A stretch of 57,051 bases of DNA from Paludibacter sp. 221 (GTDB taxonomy: Bacteria; Bacteroidota; Bacteroidia; Bacteroidales; Paludibacteraceae), in contig NZ_QVMH01000005.1 in NCBI RefSeq assembly GCF_010501035.1, forward strand, positions 1 to 57,051. Direction: 5' to 3'. Below the pieces are notes generated by a model. It made no database searches and had not been told where the DNA came from. It saw only the letters and a list, made by a program, of their open reading frames with translations. Below are positions 44,349-53,786 of this stretch, one piece after another; position 1 is the first letter of the stretch; each line of letters begins with the position of its first letter. The position numbers and the translations under genes were made by a program.

Positions 44349-44615
44349 TTAGTCCTCTATCTGTATTTCTTCTTTTTCCAATATTTTCAATGCAAAGTCT
44401 AATATTTGTGTATCGTCAAGCATAACAAGACCACCATCCGGTCCCGGTTCAATATGAACACCCGCACTTTGTCCTGCTCTGTAGTTAGAACCACCGAAAT
44501 AGTTGCGGACAGTATCGATTTCCAGGCCAAGTTCGTCCGCTATCTTAGCCATACTGCCGTGTGGAAGTGCATCTTTTATCTTACGCAGTTCGTTAAATGT
44601 GATTGTCTTAGTCAT
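44349..44615 (-). CDS. Small DNA-binding-type protein
   Basis: 88 residues: an HTH-like segment (MAKIADELGLEIDTVRNYFG, about 21-40) then a Gly-rich loop and an acidic helix (DFALKILEKEEIQIED). This type is widespread in Bacteroidota; its targets are unknown. Confidence 0.6.
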   Translation of the reverse strand: MTKTITFNELRKIKDALPHGSMAKIADELGLEIDTVRNYFGGSNYRAGQSAGVHIEPGPDGGLVMLDDTQILDFALKILEKEEIQIED

Positions 44616-44958
44616 GATTTTATGGTTTTTGAGATGTTAATAATAAATTAAGTCATAAATAATGTGCTATAAACTTAAGCTATTATTTCTGAACAACCAA
44701 ACTTTTTTGTATTTTTTTACATGTAGGATGTATATAAAAATTTTATTATGCTGAAAATGCGATTTAGGGCTTTCCGGTGGTGACGTTCTTCTAAAAATGA
44801 ATAGGTGGGTAAAGAGAATGAGACTTGCAACTCGTAACATGCTTCATCCGACAAGCGGCATGAAGCCGCTGTTCGGGTTGTGTGTGAAAAATTTGTTGGG
44901 TTTTGGAGGCTAATGGCTGCTATCAGAGCCTGAGATTAGTAATCTTGTAGCTCGTAAC
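44616..44958. other. Gene-free gap with short repeats
   Basis: No coding frame. It holds the repeat copies at 44823-44838 and 44944-44960, a hairpin CCGA..AGCGGC/GCCGCT..TCGG (44848-44876) and an AGGCT/AGCCT pair nearby. No promoter of consensus form was found here for either flanking gene. Confidence 0.4.
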
Positions 44959-46212
44959 TTATTTGTTATTTCTATTTGGCCTTTTATTATTGCCCGGCTT
45001 TTTACCAAAGTTGCCTTTCTTCCCTTTACCGGGGAAACTCCTTTTCATCCGGTGTTTTTCCGGCTCGTACTGAGGGGCTTCTCCTAATTCCTCAGGTATA
45101 GGTATTTTATAAATATCTTTACCCAGAAAGTCCTCTATTTGCTTAAACCGGTATTGCTCTTCTACCGATACGAATGTGATTGACATCCCCTCATCGCCCG
45201 CCCGTGCCGTGCGTCCTATGCGGTGTACGTAGTCTTCCACTTCGTACGGAACATCGTAGTTTATCACAAGTGTTATGTCATCGATATCAATGCCGCGCGA
45301 AACGATGTCGGTAGCCACCAGAATGTTGATTCTGTTGTTTTTAAATTCGTGCATAACATGTTCGCGTTGCGATTGTTCCAGGTCCGAGTGCATTTCGCCT
45401 ACCGAAAACCCCATGCGACGCAATTCTTTTGTAGTCTCTTTTACTTTCAGTTTCGAGCTGGAAAATAGGATAACCTTATTTGGCTCCTGAGTCGAAAACA
45501 GATGCTTTACAAGTTTGGATTTTTGATTTTCGTAGCAGATAAAAGCTGTCTGGATAATGCTTTCGGGAGGACGCGAAACTGCAATGTGTATTTCTTCGGG
45601 GGTGTTTAAAATGCTTTTGGCCAGTTTCCTTATTTTGGGCGGCATGGTAGCCGAGAACATGATGGTTTGCCTATCTTTAGGTAATTGTTTTGCAATCAGC
45701 ATTATATCGTCATAAAACCCCATGTCGAGCATCCGGTCTGCTTCGTCCAGAATAAAGTATTGAACCTGTGAAAAATCAATTTTGTACAGATTGATATGCG
45801 ACAATAATCGTCCCGGTGTGGCGATAACTACATCTGCCCCTTTTTGTAATCCTCTTTTTTGGACATCCCATGCCTGCGAGTCGTTTCCACCGTAAACCGC
45901 CACTGATGAAAAAGGAAGAAAATACGAGAAGCCTTCCATCTGCATGTCAATCTGTTGAGCCAGTTCGCGTGTAGGAGCCATAATGATGGCTTTTATCCCG
46001 TCGGTGTTTTGCCCTTCGGTCTGGAGGTTGTGCAGAAGAGGCAGGATAAAAGCGGCTGTTTTTCCTGTGCCGGTTTGCGCGCAGGCTATCACATCTTTTT
46101 TTTGCAAAATGATAGGGATTGCTTTTTCCTGCACCGGTGTTGCTTCTTTAAAATTCATTGCCCGCAGGCCTTCCAACACTTCTTCACACAAAGCTAATTC
46201 TTCAAAATTCAT
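44959..46212 (-). CDS. DEAD-box RNA helicase
   Basis: 417 residues. ATP-dependent RNA unwinding. Motifs in order: Q region (FKEATPVQEKAIP), AQTGTGKTAAF (motif I), PTRELAQQ (Ia), DEADRMLD (II), FSATMP (III), ATDIVSRGID (V), HRIGRTARAG (VI). Lys/Gly-rich basic tail (GKGKKGNFGKKPGNNKRPNR) typical of RhlE-like forms. Likely involved in ribosome assembly or mRNA decay. Confidence 0.93.
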   Translation of the reverse strand: MNFEELALCEEVLEGLRAMNFKEATPVQEKAIPIILQKKDVIACAQTGTGKTAAFILPLLHNLQTEGQNTDGIKAIIMAPTRELAQQIDMQMEGFSYFLPFSSVAVYGGNDSQAWDVQKRGLQKGADVVIATPGRLLSHINLYKIDFSQVQYFILDEADRMLDMGFYDDIMLIAKQLPKDRQTIMFSATMPPKIRKLAKSILNTPEEIHIAVSRPPESIIQTAFICYENQKSKLVKHLFSTQEPNKVILFSSSKLKVKETTKELRRMGFSVGEMHSDLEQSQREHVMHEFKNNRINILVATDIVSRGIDIDDITLVINYDVPYEVEDYVHRIGRTARAGDEGMSITFVSVEEQYRFKQIEDFLGKDIYKIPIPEELGEAPQYEPEKHRMKRSFPGKGKKGNFGKKPGNNKRPNRNNK

Positions 46213-46294
46213 GAGCTATACTATAAAATGGGATAAGGTGATTTAGATTAATGAAAAAACAGGTTTAATTTTTTTTACCTGCTTACTTTTATAT

Positions 46295-46639
46295 TTAGGC
46301 TTTTAAAAAATCGTCTCTCATTGGGCTGAATGCGTCTATGAGAATGCCGGCTTCGATACAGGTTACTCCATGTTTCACATTTGGCTCGATGTAGATGCCA
46401 TCTCCCGGTTTTACAACCTGTTTTTCATCTCCAACCGCGAATTCAAAAACACCGCTTGCAACGTATGTGCTCTGCGAGTGGGGGTGCGAATGTTCGCTTC
46501 CTACTGCATCTTTCTCAAATTCCACTTTTACTATCATCAGGCTGTTGTCATAGCCCAATATCTGACGGCGCATCCCGTTTCCGGCATGCTCCCATTCTGT
46601 TTCATTCTCCAGAACGAATGTATTACTTTTTATTGACAT
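46295..46639 (-). CDS. Cupin domain protein
   Basis: 114 residues from ATG 46639 (MSIKSNTFVL); a longer frame from 46816 would include the promoter region and is rejected. Single cupin barrel with EHSHPHSQSTYVASG (metal-binding His residues) and PNVKHGVTC. The -7 box TACATTTG at 46673-46680 fits this start. Substrate not determinable. Confidence 0.8.
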   Translation of the reverse strand: MSIKSNTFVLENETEWEHAGNGMRRQILGYDNSLMIVKVEFEKDAVGSEHSHPHSQSTYVASGVFEFAVGDEKQVVKPGDGIYIEPNVKHGVTCIEAGILIDAFSPMRDDFLKA

Positions 46640-46672
46640 ATTTTTAATGAAAGATAAATTTTTTTCAGGCTT

Positions 46673-46680
46673 CAAATGTA
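46673..46680 (-). promoter_or_regulatory. -7 box for the cupin gene
   Basis: TACATTTG on the minus strand, 33 nt before the chosen start. Confidence 0.5.
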
Positions 46681-46776
46681 CGAATAAATGCTGAATAAAT
46701 GTTATTAAAAAACACTTATTGGAGGATGCAAAACGGCTTTTTGTAATAATGATGCTTTTAAGAAAAAATAAACCTG

Positions 46777-46784
46777 TATTTTTG
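46777..46784 (+). promoter_or_regulatory. -7 box for pepD
   Basis: TATTTTTG, 30 nt before the start codon at 46815. Confidence 0.5.
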
Positions 46785-46814
46785 CATTGATAAATTAATT
46801 TAGAATCACGCATC

Positions 46815-48254
46815 ATGGATTTAAAAACATTGGAGCCTAAAGCACTTTGGAATTATTTTTACGAGATAACACAAATACCCCGTCCATCTAAAAAAGAGGA
46901 AAAAATAATAGCTTATTTACAGCAATTCGGCGAAAAGCATAATCTTAGCTCGAAAACCGATAAGGCAGGGAATGTATTGATATATAAGCCTGCAACTAAG
47001 GGTTACGAAGGTAAAGATGCGGTGGTTTTGCAAGCCCACATGGATATGGTTGGTGAGAGCAATGTACCTTTTGATTTCGATACAGAACCTATACAGGCAT
47101 ACATAGATGGTGATTGGGTGAAAGCAAAAGACACAACCCTTGGGGCTGACAATGGTATTGGCATGGCTATGATGCTGGCTATTTTAGCATCGGACGAAAT
47201 ACCGCATCCTGCATTGGAGTGTTTGTTTACAGTGGATGAAGAAACGGGGCTTTCCGGAGCATTCGCTTTAGAGAAAAATTTTATTACGGGAAAAACTTTG
47301 ATTAACCTCGATTCGGAGGATGATGGCGAGATATTTATTGGTTGTGCCGGGGGAGTTGATACGGTAGGGCAGATTGAATTTAAACCGGATAAAGCGCCCG
47401 AAGGCTATTTCGCTTTCGAAGTGTCAATAAAAGGGCTTAAAGGAGGGCACTCGGGCGATGATATTGATAAAGGTCTGGGCAATGCAAATAAGATATTGAA
47501 CCGTTTTCTGTGGAAAGTAAATAAGGAAACTGATTTGCGTTTGCATAGTTTCGATGGTGGAAAACAGAGGAATGCTATTCCCCGCGAAGCTGTGGCTGTA
47601 GGGTGCATCCCTTATTGTGATAAGGAAAAACTACGTGTATTGTTCAACCTCTTTGTGAGTGACGTGGAAGGGGAGAAAGGTAAAGTAGAGCCGAAAATGA
47701 AATTGTCATTATCGTCGGGCGATATGCCGGAGAATGTGATGGATAAAAAAACGTCCGACGCTCTACTGAATACGCTATATGCCTGTCCGCATGGGGTGAT
47801 TGCAATGAGCATTGATATGCCCGGTCTGGTCGAAACTTCCACTAACCTGGCATCGGTAAAAATGAAAGAAAAGAATATTGTAGAAATAACTACCAGTCAG
47901 CGTAGCTCTATCGAATCGTCGAAATATGATATTGCCTGTCAGGTAGAATCTGTATTGTTGCTTGGAGGTGCTGAAGTAAAACATGGTGACGGGTATCCGG
48001 GTTGGAAACCTAACCTTAATTCGGCGATATTAAAAAAAGCGGAAGAAAGTTATAAAAAACTGTTTGACGCAGATGCAAAAGTGCGGGCTATTCATGCGGG
48101 ATTGGAGTGTGGCTTGTTCCTTGAGAAGTATCCTTATCTGGATATGATTTCCATTGGGCCTGCTATGCGTGGGGTGCATTCGCCCGACGAAATGTTAAGT
48201 ATATCGTCGACACAAAAGTGTTTCACCTGGCTGTGTGATATTTTAAAACGTTGA
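46815..48254 (+). CDS. pepD: Aminoacyl-histidine dipeptidase PepD (M20)
   Basis: 479 residues. Metallopeptidase of the M20 family that splits X-His dipeptides such as carnosine. Metal-ligand regions seen: QAHMDMVGE (His about 75), TLGADNGIG (Asp about 115) and FTVDEETGLSGA (Glu about 140). The dimerisation domain contains the SIKGLKGGHSGDDI stretch. Cytoplasmic, no signal peptide. Confidence 0.9.
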   Translation: MDLKTLEPKALWNYFYEITQIPRPSKKEEKIIAYLQQFGEKHNLSSKTDKAGNVLIYKPATKGYEGKDAVVLQAHMDMVGESNVPFDFDTEPIQAYIDGDWVKAKDTTLGADNGIGMAMMLAILASDEIPHPALECLFTVDEETGLSGAFALEKNFITGKTLINLDSEDDGEIFIGCAGGVDTVGQIEFKPDKAPEGYFAFEVSIKGLKGGHSGDDIDKGLGNANKILNRFLWKVNKETDLRLHSFDGGKQRNAIPREAVAVGCIPYCDKEKLRVLFNLFVSDVEGEKGKVEPKMKLSLSSGDMPENVMDKKTSDALLNTLYACPHGVIAMSIDMPGLVETSTNLASVKMKEKNIVEITTSQRSSIESSKYDIACQVESVLLLGGAEVKHGDGYPGWKPNLNSAILKKAEESYKKLFDADAKVRAIHAGLECGLFLEKYPYLDMISIGPAMRGVHSPDEMLSISSTQKCFTWLCDILKR

Positions 48255-48296
48255 AATAGTCTTATTGTAGTTTTATTGAAAAGATAATTGCTTCTT

Positions 48297-48317
48297 AACC
48301 TCCCCTTGGGGGAGGTT
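48297..48317. repeat. Hairpin AACCTCCCC-TTG-GGGGAGGTT
   Basis: Perfect 9-bp stem with a 3-nt loop, followed by GGAGGGG, between pepD and the HD gene. It looks like one of the intergenic REP-like repeats of Bacteroidota and may slow transcription rather than end it. Confidence 0.5.
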
Positions 48318-48338
48318 GGAGGGGCTAATAATAACAAA

Positions 48339-49568
48339 ATGGGAATCCCAAATAAACGAAAAATGATTAACGACCCGGTTTTCGGGTTTATCAATATCCC
48401 CAATAATTTTATTTATGATATAATCCAGCATCCTTATTTTCAACGTCTCAACCGCATAAAACAACTGGGGCTGTCATCGGTTGTGTATCCCGGCGCACAG
48501 CATACCCGTTTTCAGCATTCCCTTGGGGCAATGTATCTGATGGGTGAAGCTATCGCCCAACTTCGGTGGCAAGGGCATGAAATTACTGCGGAAGAAGAAA
48601 ATGCGGCTCTCGCATGTATCCTCTTGCACGATATTGGTCATGGCCCTTTTTCACATAGTTTAGAGCATAGCTTGGTTTCGGGTGTAAACCACGAAGAACT
48701 TTCCCTCCTGATGATGCAAAAGATTAATGTAGAGTTTGACGGTAAATTAGAGCTTGCGCTGGAGATATTCCGGAATAAATATCCTAAGAAATACTTACAC
48801 CAATTAGTTTCGAGCCAGCTCGATATGGACAGGATAGATTACCTGAGCCGTGATAGTTTTTACTCAGGTGTGAGCGAGGGTATTATTGGTGGGGCACGTA
48901 TTATCGAAATGTTGAATCTGCATAATGGTGAGCTGGTTGTAGATGTGAAAGGAATTTATTCCATCGAGAAATTCCTCGTAGCCCGCCGTCTGATGTACTG
49001 GCAGGTTTATCTTCATAAAACATCTGTTGCAGCTGAGAAAATGCTGTTGAATATATTGAAGCGGGCTAAACAGTTGGCTTCGGAAGGTATTCAATTATTC
49101 TCGTCGCCTGCGCTTCATTATTTTCTTTATCAGGACATATCAAAGCAGAGCTTCTCTACTTCGGACGAAGCGCTGGATAATTTTGCATTGCTGGACGATT
49201 CGGATATTATATGTGCTATAAAAGCGTGGTCTTTGCACACGGATATTGTTTTGTCTGCATTGTGCAAAGCGTTTATGAACAGGCGTTTATTTAAAGTAAA
49301 TGTATCGGATAAAGCAGTTGGAGAACGGGAGAAGAAAGCCTGTCTTGATAAGTATATTGAATTTTTTGGTATAAATATTGACGAAGCAGAATACTTTATT
49401 GGCGAAGAAACCGTTAGTACTGATACTTACAATCCTAAAGACGACAGGATAAACATATTGTATAAAGACGGGACTATAAAAGATATAGCTGATGCCTCGG
49501 ATATGCTGAATATAAATGTCCTGACAAAAAAAGTGGAGAAAAATTATTTTTGTTATTACAGGCTATGA
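48339..49568 (+). CDS. HD-domain phosphohydrolase
   Basis: 409 residues from ATG 48339 (MGIPNKRKMINDPVFGF). An upstream start at 48288 would read through the hairpin and is less likely. HD motif with TRFQHSLGAMYLMG and LLHDIGHGPFSHSLEH (HD pair plus His). The family includes dNTPases and nucleotide hydrolases; the substrate is not fixed. It lies ahead of lpxD in the same direction. Confidence 0.82.
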   Translation: MGIPNKRKMINDPVFGFINIPNNFIYDIIQHPYFQRLNRIKQLGLSSVVYPGAQHTRFQHSLGAMYLMGEAIAQLRWQGHEITAEEENAALACILLHDIGHGPFSHSLEHSLVSGVNHEELSLLMMQKINVEFDGKLELALEIFRNKYPKKYLHQLVSSQLDMDRIDYLSRDSFYSGVSEGIIGGARIIEMLNLHNGELVVDVKGIYSIEKFLVARRLMYWQVYLHKTSVAAEKMLLNILKRAKQLASEGIQLFSSPALHYFLYQDISKQSFSTSDEALDNFALLDDSDIICAIKAWSLHTDIVLSALCKAFMNRRLFKVNVSDKAVGEREKKACLDKYIEFFGINIDEAEYFIGEETVSTDTYNPKDDRINILYKDGTIKDIADASDMLNINVLTKKVEKNYFCYYRL

Positions 49569-49652
49569 TAAAGGAAGTGTTTTTCATGCTTAACCAACAT
49601 TATTAATTTTCAAATAAATACATCTTAATTAATATATTTAGAAATAGTTTAT

Positions 49653-49660
49653 TATTTTTG
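49653..49660 (+). promoter_or_regulatory. -7 box for lpxD
   Basis: TATTTTTG 17 nt before ATG 49678. It covers a GTG at 49660 that would otherwise be a start, so that start is ruled out. Confidence 0.55.
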
Positions 49661-49677
49661 TGCCAAAATTTTTTTAT

Positions 49678-50730
49678 ATGGAGTTTACTGCCCAACAAAT
49701 TGCAGAATATCTAAAAGGTGAAATTCAAGGAGATAAATCCACAAAAGTACATGACTTCTCAAAAATAGAAGATGGTAAACCCGGAACGCTGAGTTTTCTT
49801 TCCAACCCCAAATACAGCCAATACATATACGATAGTAAGGCAAGCATCATTTTGGTAAACAAGGACTTCGAGCCTGAAAAAGAAGTGAGTGCTACATTGA
49901 TACGTGTGGATAATGCATACGAGTCTCTGGCGCAGTTATTATCCTTAGTAGAACAATTTACCCCGAAGAAAACAGGAATATCTTCGCTGGCAGTTGTATC
50001 TTCTTCGGCTGTCATTGGCGAAAATGCTTACATTGCCCCTTATGCTTATATTGGCGATAATGTAGTGATTGGTAAAGATGCCCGCATACATTCTCATGTA
50101 TGCATCGAAGATGATACCAAGATAGGAGATAGCACAACGATTTATTCAGGAGCTACAGTTTACAAAAAATGTATAATCGGCAACAACTGTACGATACATG
50201 CCGGAGCAGTGATAGGTGGCGATGGATTCGGATTTGCACCCACTGAAGACGGCTCTTACAAAAAGATTCCACAAATGGGGAATGTCATTTTAGAGGATAA
50301 TGTGGATATAGGGTGTAATGCTACGGTTGATAGGGCAACGTTGGGAAGCACCATTATTCGCAAAGGTGTGAAAATAGATAACCTGGTGCAGATTGCGCAT
50401 AATGTGGAGGTAGGCGAAAACACCGCAATCGCATCACAGTGTGGTGTGGCAGGTTCTACCAAGATTGGACGGAATTGTGTCCTTGCCGGACAAGTTGGTG
50501 TTTCCGGCCATTTGCAAATAGCCGACGGAAGCATATTCGGAGCTCAAACCGGAGTTCCCAACTCAATAAAAACTCCAAACCAAACATATTTAGGCTATCC
50601 GGCATTGCCTGTTGGTAATTTCCGCCGCTCGTCGGTAGTTTATAAAAACCTTCCTGAACTTCAGAAAACGGTTTTTGATTTACAAAAGAAAATCGCAGAA
50701 TTAGAAGAAAAAATAAACGGTTCCAAGTAA
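49678..50730 (+). CDS. lpxD: UDP-3-O-acylglucosamine N-acyltransferase LpxD
   Basis: 350 residues from ATG 49678 ([12 protein letters not shown]). Lipid A synthesis, third step: transfers a hydroxyacyl chain to the amine of UDP-3-O-acylglucosamine. N-terminal uridine-binding domain, then left-handed hexapeptide repeats ([20 protein letters not shown]), the [20 protein letters not shown] region and [10 protein letters not shown] with the catalytic His type, and a C-terminal helix ([11 protein letters not shown]). It precedes lpxC-fabZ by 3 nt. Confidence 0.93.
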   Translation: MEFTAQQIAEYLKGEIQGDKSTKVHDFSKIEDGKPGTLSFLSNPKYSQYIYDSKASIILVNKDFEPEKEVSATLIRVDNAYESLAQLLSLVEQFTPKKTGISSLAVVSSSAVIGENAYIAPYAYIGDNVVIGKDARIHSHVCIEDDTKIGDSTTIYSGATVYKKCIIGNNCTIHAGAVIGGDGFGFAPTEDGSYKKIPQMGNVILEDNVDIGCNATVDRATLGSTIIRKGVKIDNLVQIAHNVEVGENTAIASQCGVAGSTKIGRNCVLAGQVGVSGHLQIADGSIFGAQTGVPNSIKTPNQTYLGYPALPVGNFRRSSVVYKNLPELQKTVFDLQKKIAELEEKINGSK

Positions 50731-50733
50731 AAT

Positions 50734-52116
50734 ATGTCTAAACAAAGAACAATTAAAGATTCTTTCTCTTTCAACGGAAAAGGATTACATACCGGATTGG
50801 ATATTACTTTGACATTCCTTCCTGCGCCCGAAAACCACGGCATAAAGATACAACGTATAGATTTAGATGAAAAACCAATAATAGATGCTCTTGCAGAGTA
50901 TGTAGATGCAACTACAAGGGGTACAGTATTGAAAAAAGGAGATATACAGGTTAGTACTATTGAGCATGTTATGTCTGCTTTGTATGCACTGGGCATCGAC
51001 AATTGCTTGCTGGAAGTAAATGCTCCTGAGTTTCCTATACTTGATGGTAGTGCTAAGTATTATATAGAGGCTATTCAGAAATTCGGAATTGTAGAGCAAA
51101 ACGAGGATAAGGATTATTTTATAGTTAAGAAAAAAATAGAGTACCACCTTCCCGACAGCGATTCAAGAATAATAATACTCCCTGACGATAAATTCAGTGT
51201 AGATGTTCATATCGGGTTTAAATCTCCAATATTGAACAATCAGTTTGCATCGCTAGAGTCGTTGGATGATTATGTGGATGAAGTTTCAGCAACACGTACG
51301 TTTGTGTTTGTGCGCGAGATAGTGCCTTTGTTGAAAATGGGACTTATAAAGGGCGGTGACTTAGAGAATGCCATTGTTATATATGATGAGTTGATGCCGC
51401 AGGAGGATTTGGATAGTTTAGCTGACTTGCTGGGAGTGGAGCGTCTTGATGCTTCTAAATTAGGCTACCTGACAGACTTAAGATTTGAGAATGAGCCTGC
51501 CCGTCATAAATTGCTGGATGTGATTGGTGATTTAGCATTAGTCGGAAAACCTATTGTCGGGAAAGTAATTGCAACTTATCCCGGTCATAAAACCAATACG
51601 GATACGGCAAAACTTATTCGCAAGGAAATCAAAAAACAGGAAATACAAGCTCCGGTTTATGATGAATCTTCTGTGCCTGTATTGGATGTAAATGCGATAC
51701 GTAAACTGTTACCACATCGCTGGCCTTTTCTTTTGGTAGATAAGGTGATAGATATACGGGATAAGTTTATTGTAGGGGTGAAAAATGTAAGCGGAAATGA
51801 GACTTTTTTTGTCGGTCACTTCCCCGAAGAGCCTGTTATGCCCGGAGTGCTTATAGTAGAGGCGATGGCGCAGTCGGGAGGTTTGTTGGTATTGAGCCAA
51901 CTGGAAGATGCCCATAACTATTCTACTTATTTTTTGAAGATAGACAATGTTAAATTTCGGCAGAAAGTTGTACCGGGCGATACGCTTATTTTCCGTGTAG
52001 AACTTCTTACCGAAATCAGGCGTGGAATAGCCACTATGCGTGGCTTGGCTTTTGTGGGCGGTAAAATTGTTTGTGAAGCAGAGTTTACCGCACAAATAGT
52101 AAAAAATAAAGGATAG
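50734..52116 (+). CDS. lpxC/fabZ: LpxC-FabZ fusion
   Basis: 460 residues. N-terminal LpxC (zinc deacetylase, committed step of lipid A): STIEHVMSALYALGIDN (zinc His) and HKLLDVIGDLALVGKP (zinc His and Asp). C-terminal FabZ (3-hydroxyacyl-ACP dehydratase, fatty acid synthesis): PHRWPFLLVDKV, GHFPEEPVMPGVLIVEAMAQ with catalytic His and Glu. This fusion is typical of Bacteroidota. Unlike in Bacteroides, lpxA does not follow. Confidence 0.95.
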   Translation: MSKQRTIKDSFSFNGKGLHTGLDITLTFLPAPENHGIKIQRIDLDEKPIIDALAEYVDATTRGTVLKKGDIQVSTIEHVMSALYALGIDNCLLEVNAPEFPILDGSAKYYIEAIQKFGIVEQNEDKDYFIVKKKIEYHLPDSDSRIIILPDDKFSVDVHIGFKSPILNNQFASLESLDDYVDEVSATRTFVFVREIVPLLKMGLIKGGDLENAIVIYDELMPQEDLDSLADLLGVERLDASKLGYLTDLRFENEPARHKLLDVIGDLALVGKPIVGKVIATYPGHKTNTDTAKLIRKEIKKQEIQAPVYDESSVPVLDVNAIRKLLPHRWPFLLVDKVIDIRDKFIVGVKNVSGNETFFVGHFPEEPVMPGVLIVEAMAQSGGLLVLSQLEDAHNYSTYFLKIDNVKFRQKVVPGDTLIFRVELLTEIRRGIATMRGLAFVGGKIVCEAEFTAQIVKNKG

Positions 52117-52202
52117 GGGAGTTAGAAAGAAGTTAAAAGAAGGGGATGAATTTATAATGTCAAAATATTGGGACATTATTTTTATAATCCAAATATAAAC
52201 CG

Positions 52203-52210
52203 TATTTTTG
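52203..52210 (+). promoter_or_regulatory. -7 box for rpsP
   Basis: TATTTTTG, 56 nt before the start codon. No clear -33 TTG at normal distance. Confidence 0.45.
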
Positions 52211-52266
52211 CAACCGCTTTTCGAGAAAAAGCATTTTAGGTATAATCATTTAAAAATAAAAAAAAC

Positions 52267-52848
52267 ATGCCAGTAAAAATGAGATTGCAACGTCACGGTC
52301 GTAAAGGATATGCTTATTATCATATCGTGATTGCTGACAGCAGAGCGCCACGTGATGGCCGTTTTATCGAACGCGTTGGGTCGTACAACCCAAACACAAA
52401 CCCAGCTACTGTAAATTTGAAATTTGACAGAGCTTTGTATTGGCTTCAAACAGGAGCACAGCCTACTGATACAGTACGTAATATCCTATCGTGGGAAGGC
52501 GTATTGATGAAAAATCACTTGTTAGGTGGTGTTAAAAAAGGCGCTTTCAGTGCCGAAGAGGCTGAAAAACGTTTTGAGGCTTGGAAAGCTGACAAAACAA
52601 ATAAAGTAACAAAAACTAAAGAACAACTTGCTGCTGATAAAAAAGCTGCTGAAAAAGCGCGTCTTGATGCAGAAGTTGCAATAAATAAAGAAAAAGCTGC
52701 TGAATTGGCGAAGAAAAAAGCTGCTGAAGCAAAAGCAGCCGAGGCAAGCGAAGAAGCAGTAGAAGAAACTCCTGCTGAAGAAGCTGCTCCTGTAGCCGAA
52801 GAAGCTGCTCCTGTAGCCGAAGAAGCTCCGGAAGCTGCTGCTGAGTAA
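52267..52848 (+). CDS. rpsP: Ribosomal protein bS16 with long C-terminal extension
   Basis: 193 residues. Core S16 in the first ~85 residues: [39 protein letters not shown]. Followed by about 100 residues rich in Lys then Ala/Glu, ending in repeats of the type [18 protein letters not shown]. The tail is disordered and longer than in E. coli (82 residues in total). Confidence 0.95.
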   Translation: MPVKMRLQRHGRKGYAYYHIVIADSRAPRDGRFIERVGSYNPNTNPATVNLKFDRALYWLQTGAQPTDTVRNILSWEGVLMKNHLLGGVKKGAFSAEEAEKRFEAWKADKTNKVTKTKEQLAADKKAAEKARLDAEVAINKEKAAELAKKKAAEAKAAEASEEAVEETPAEEAAPVAEEAAPVAEEAPEAAAE

Positions 52849-52876
52849 TCAGGTTTTTTCTTAAAGAAAAAGTATA

Positions 52877-52908
52877 GAAAAGAGTCGGGAACATGTTTCC
52901 GGCTCTTT
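52877..52908 (+). terminator. Terminator after rpsP
   Basis: Stem AAAGAGtCGGGAA / TTTCCGgCTCTTT with loop of 3-4 nt, then a T run. Confidence 0.75.
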
Positions 52909-53013
52909 TTGTTGTAGCTTGTATTGAAAAAATGCTTCAAAGTATTTTTCAAAAAAAAACTCCCAGCCAATAAAGGTAGGGAGTTGATGTATAAGAATAT
53001 TCAAAAAAAATTT

Positions 53014-53409
53014 TTAACGAGAAATGTGAAACGTAGCTATTTTTTTCGATATATCCTCAAATGCAGCATTGAGTGTTTCTATCTCTTCGGGGGTAAACTG
53101 TGCTGGTTTGCCGTTTACATTTAGCTCATTAATACGTTGGCTCAACCAACTTTTGGTTTTATTAAAGTAAGTCTTTGCAATATACGACATAGATACTATT
53201 TCTGTTATTTCACTCATCTGCTCTTTTACTTTTAGTTTTTTTGCATCGTAGAGTGTCCTGCGCATACTAGTAATCACAGCTTCTTCAAATCCTTCTGGGT
53301 CTTCTTGAGCAAGCCGTTCAAAATCGGCATTGAGTATTGTCCTTGCTTTGTCCGATTTTGCATGAATGTCCTGATCTTTCAGAATTTCAAATTTTTCTTT
53401 TGTTGTCAT
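53014..53409 (-). CDS. DUF5053-like protein
   Basis: 131 residues. A charged helical N-terminus, then SMSYIAKTYFNKTKSWLSQRINELNVNGKP, a DNA-binding-like helix-turn-helix, and a closing helix. It resembles the DUF5053 family known from Bacteroidota; the name is from memory. It follows the 51-residue gene at 53428. Confidence 0.65.
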   Translation of the reverse strand: MTTKEKFEILKDQDIHAKSDKARTILNADFERLAQEDPEGFEEAVITSMRRTLYDAKKLKVKEQMSEITEIVSMSYIAKTYFNKTKSWLSQRINELNVNGKPAQFTPEEIETLNAAFEDISKKIATFHISR

Positions 53410-53427
53410 ATCCGTATGTTTTTAGGA

Positions 53428-53583
53428 TTAAATATCTGTTTTAAGTTCTTCCACTATTTCGGCGATAATTGCATCTAGATCGTCTGTGTTTTTGAATCTG
53501 GAAGAAAAGAATCTGTATTTTCGCAGGTAAAACAAAAGTTCTTTTTTAATTCTTCGTCTTTCCTTAGATACATACTGTTTCAT
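53428..53583 (-). CDS. Small basic protein, 51 aa
   Basis: ATG 53583 to TAA 53428, 51 residues (MKQYVSKERRRIKKELLFYL...): basic first half, acidic helix at the end. It begins 30 nt after a full promoter (53614-53644), so it is the first gene of a unit with the DUF5053 gene 18 nt downstream. No family recognised. Confidence 0.6.
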   Translation of the reverse strand: MKQYVSKERRRIKKELLFYLRKYRFFSSRFKNTDDLDAIIAEIVEELKTDI

Positions 53584-53613
53584 TCTTTGCTATATTAGTT
53601 CTTTTTAATGAAA

Positions 53614-53644
53614 CAAAGGTAATAAACTTTTGTTTATTGGTCAA
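53614..53644 (-). promoter_or_regulatory. Promoter for the DUF5053 unit
   Basis: Minus strand TTG (53644-53642), 20 nt, TACCTTTG (53621-53614). Confidence 0.65.
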
Positions 53645-53726
53645 GCGATTTGAAAAAACACCTCAATTATTTTGAAAAAACATCTTCAGTTTTAATTAAG
53701 AGGGTATTGATATTGTAGTCCCGCAG

Positions 53727-53758
53727 TTTGTAGCTTGCGACTTTTAATATTACTTTTG
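53727..53758 (+). promoter_or_regulatory. Promoter of tyrA
   Basis: TTTG (53727-53730), 20 nt, TACTTTTG (53751-53758). The start codon 53787 follows. Confidence 0.7.
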
Positions 53759-53786
53759 TGCGATAAAATAATAACGATAAGAAGCG

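Noticed and set aside
46295-46816. Long cupin form from 46816
   Set aside because: The first 59 residues are not cupin-like and include the -7 box at 46673-46680.
52515-52970. Ala/Ser-rich minus-strand frames opposite S16
   Set aside because: They are the complement of the repeated Ala/Glu tail of S16.
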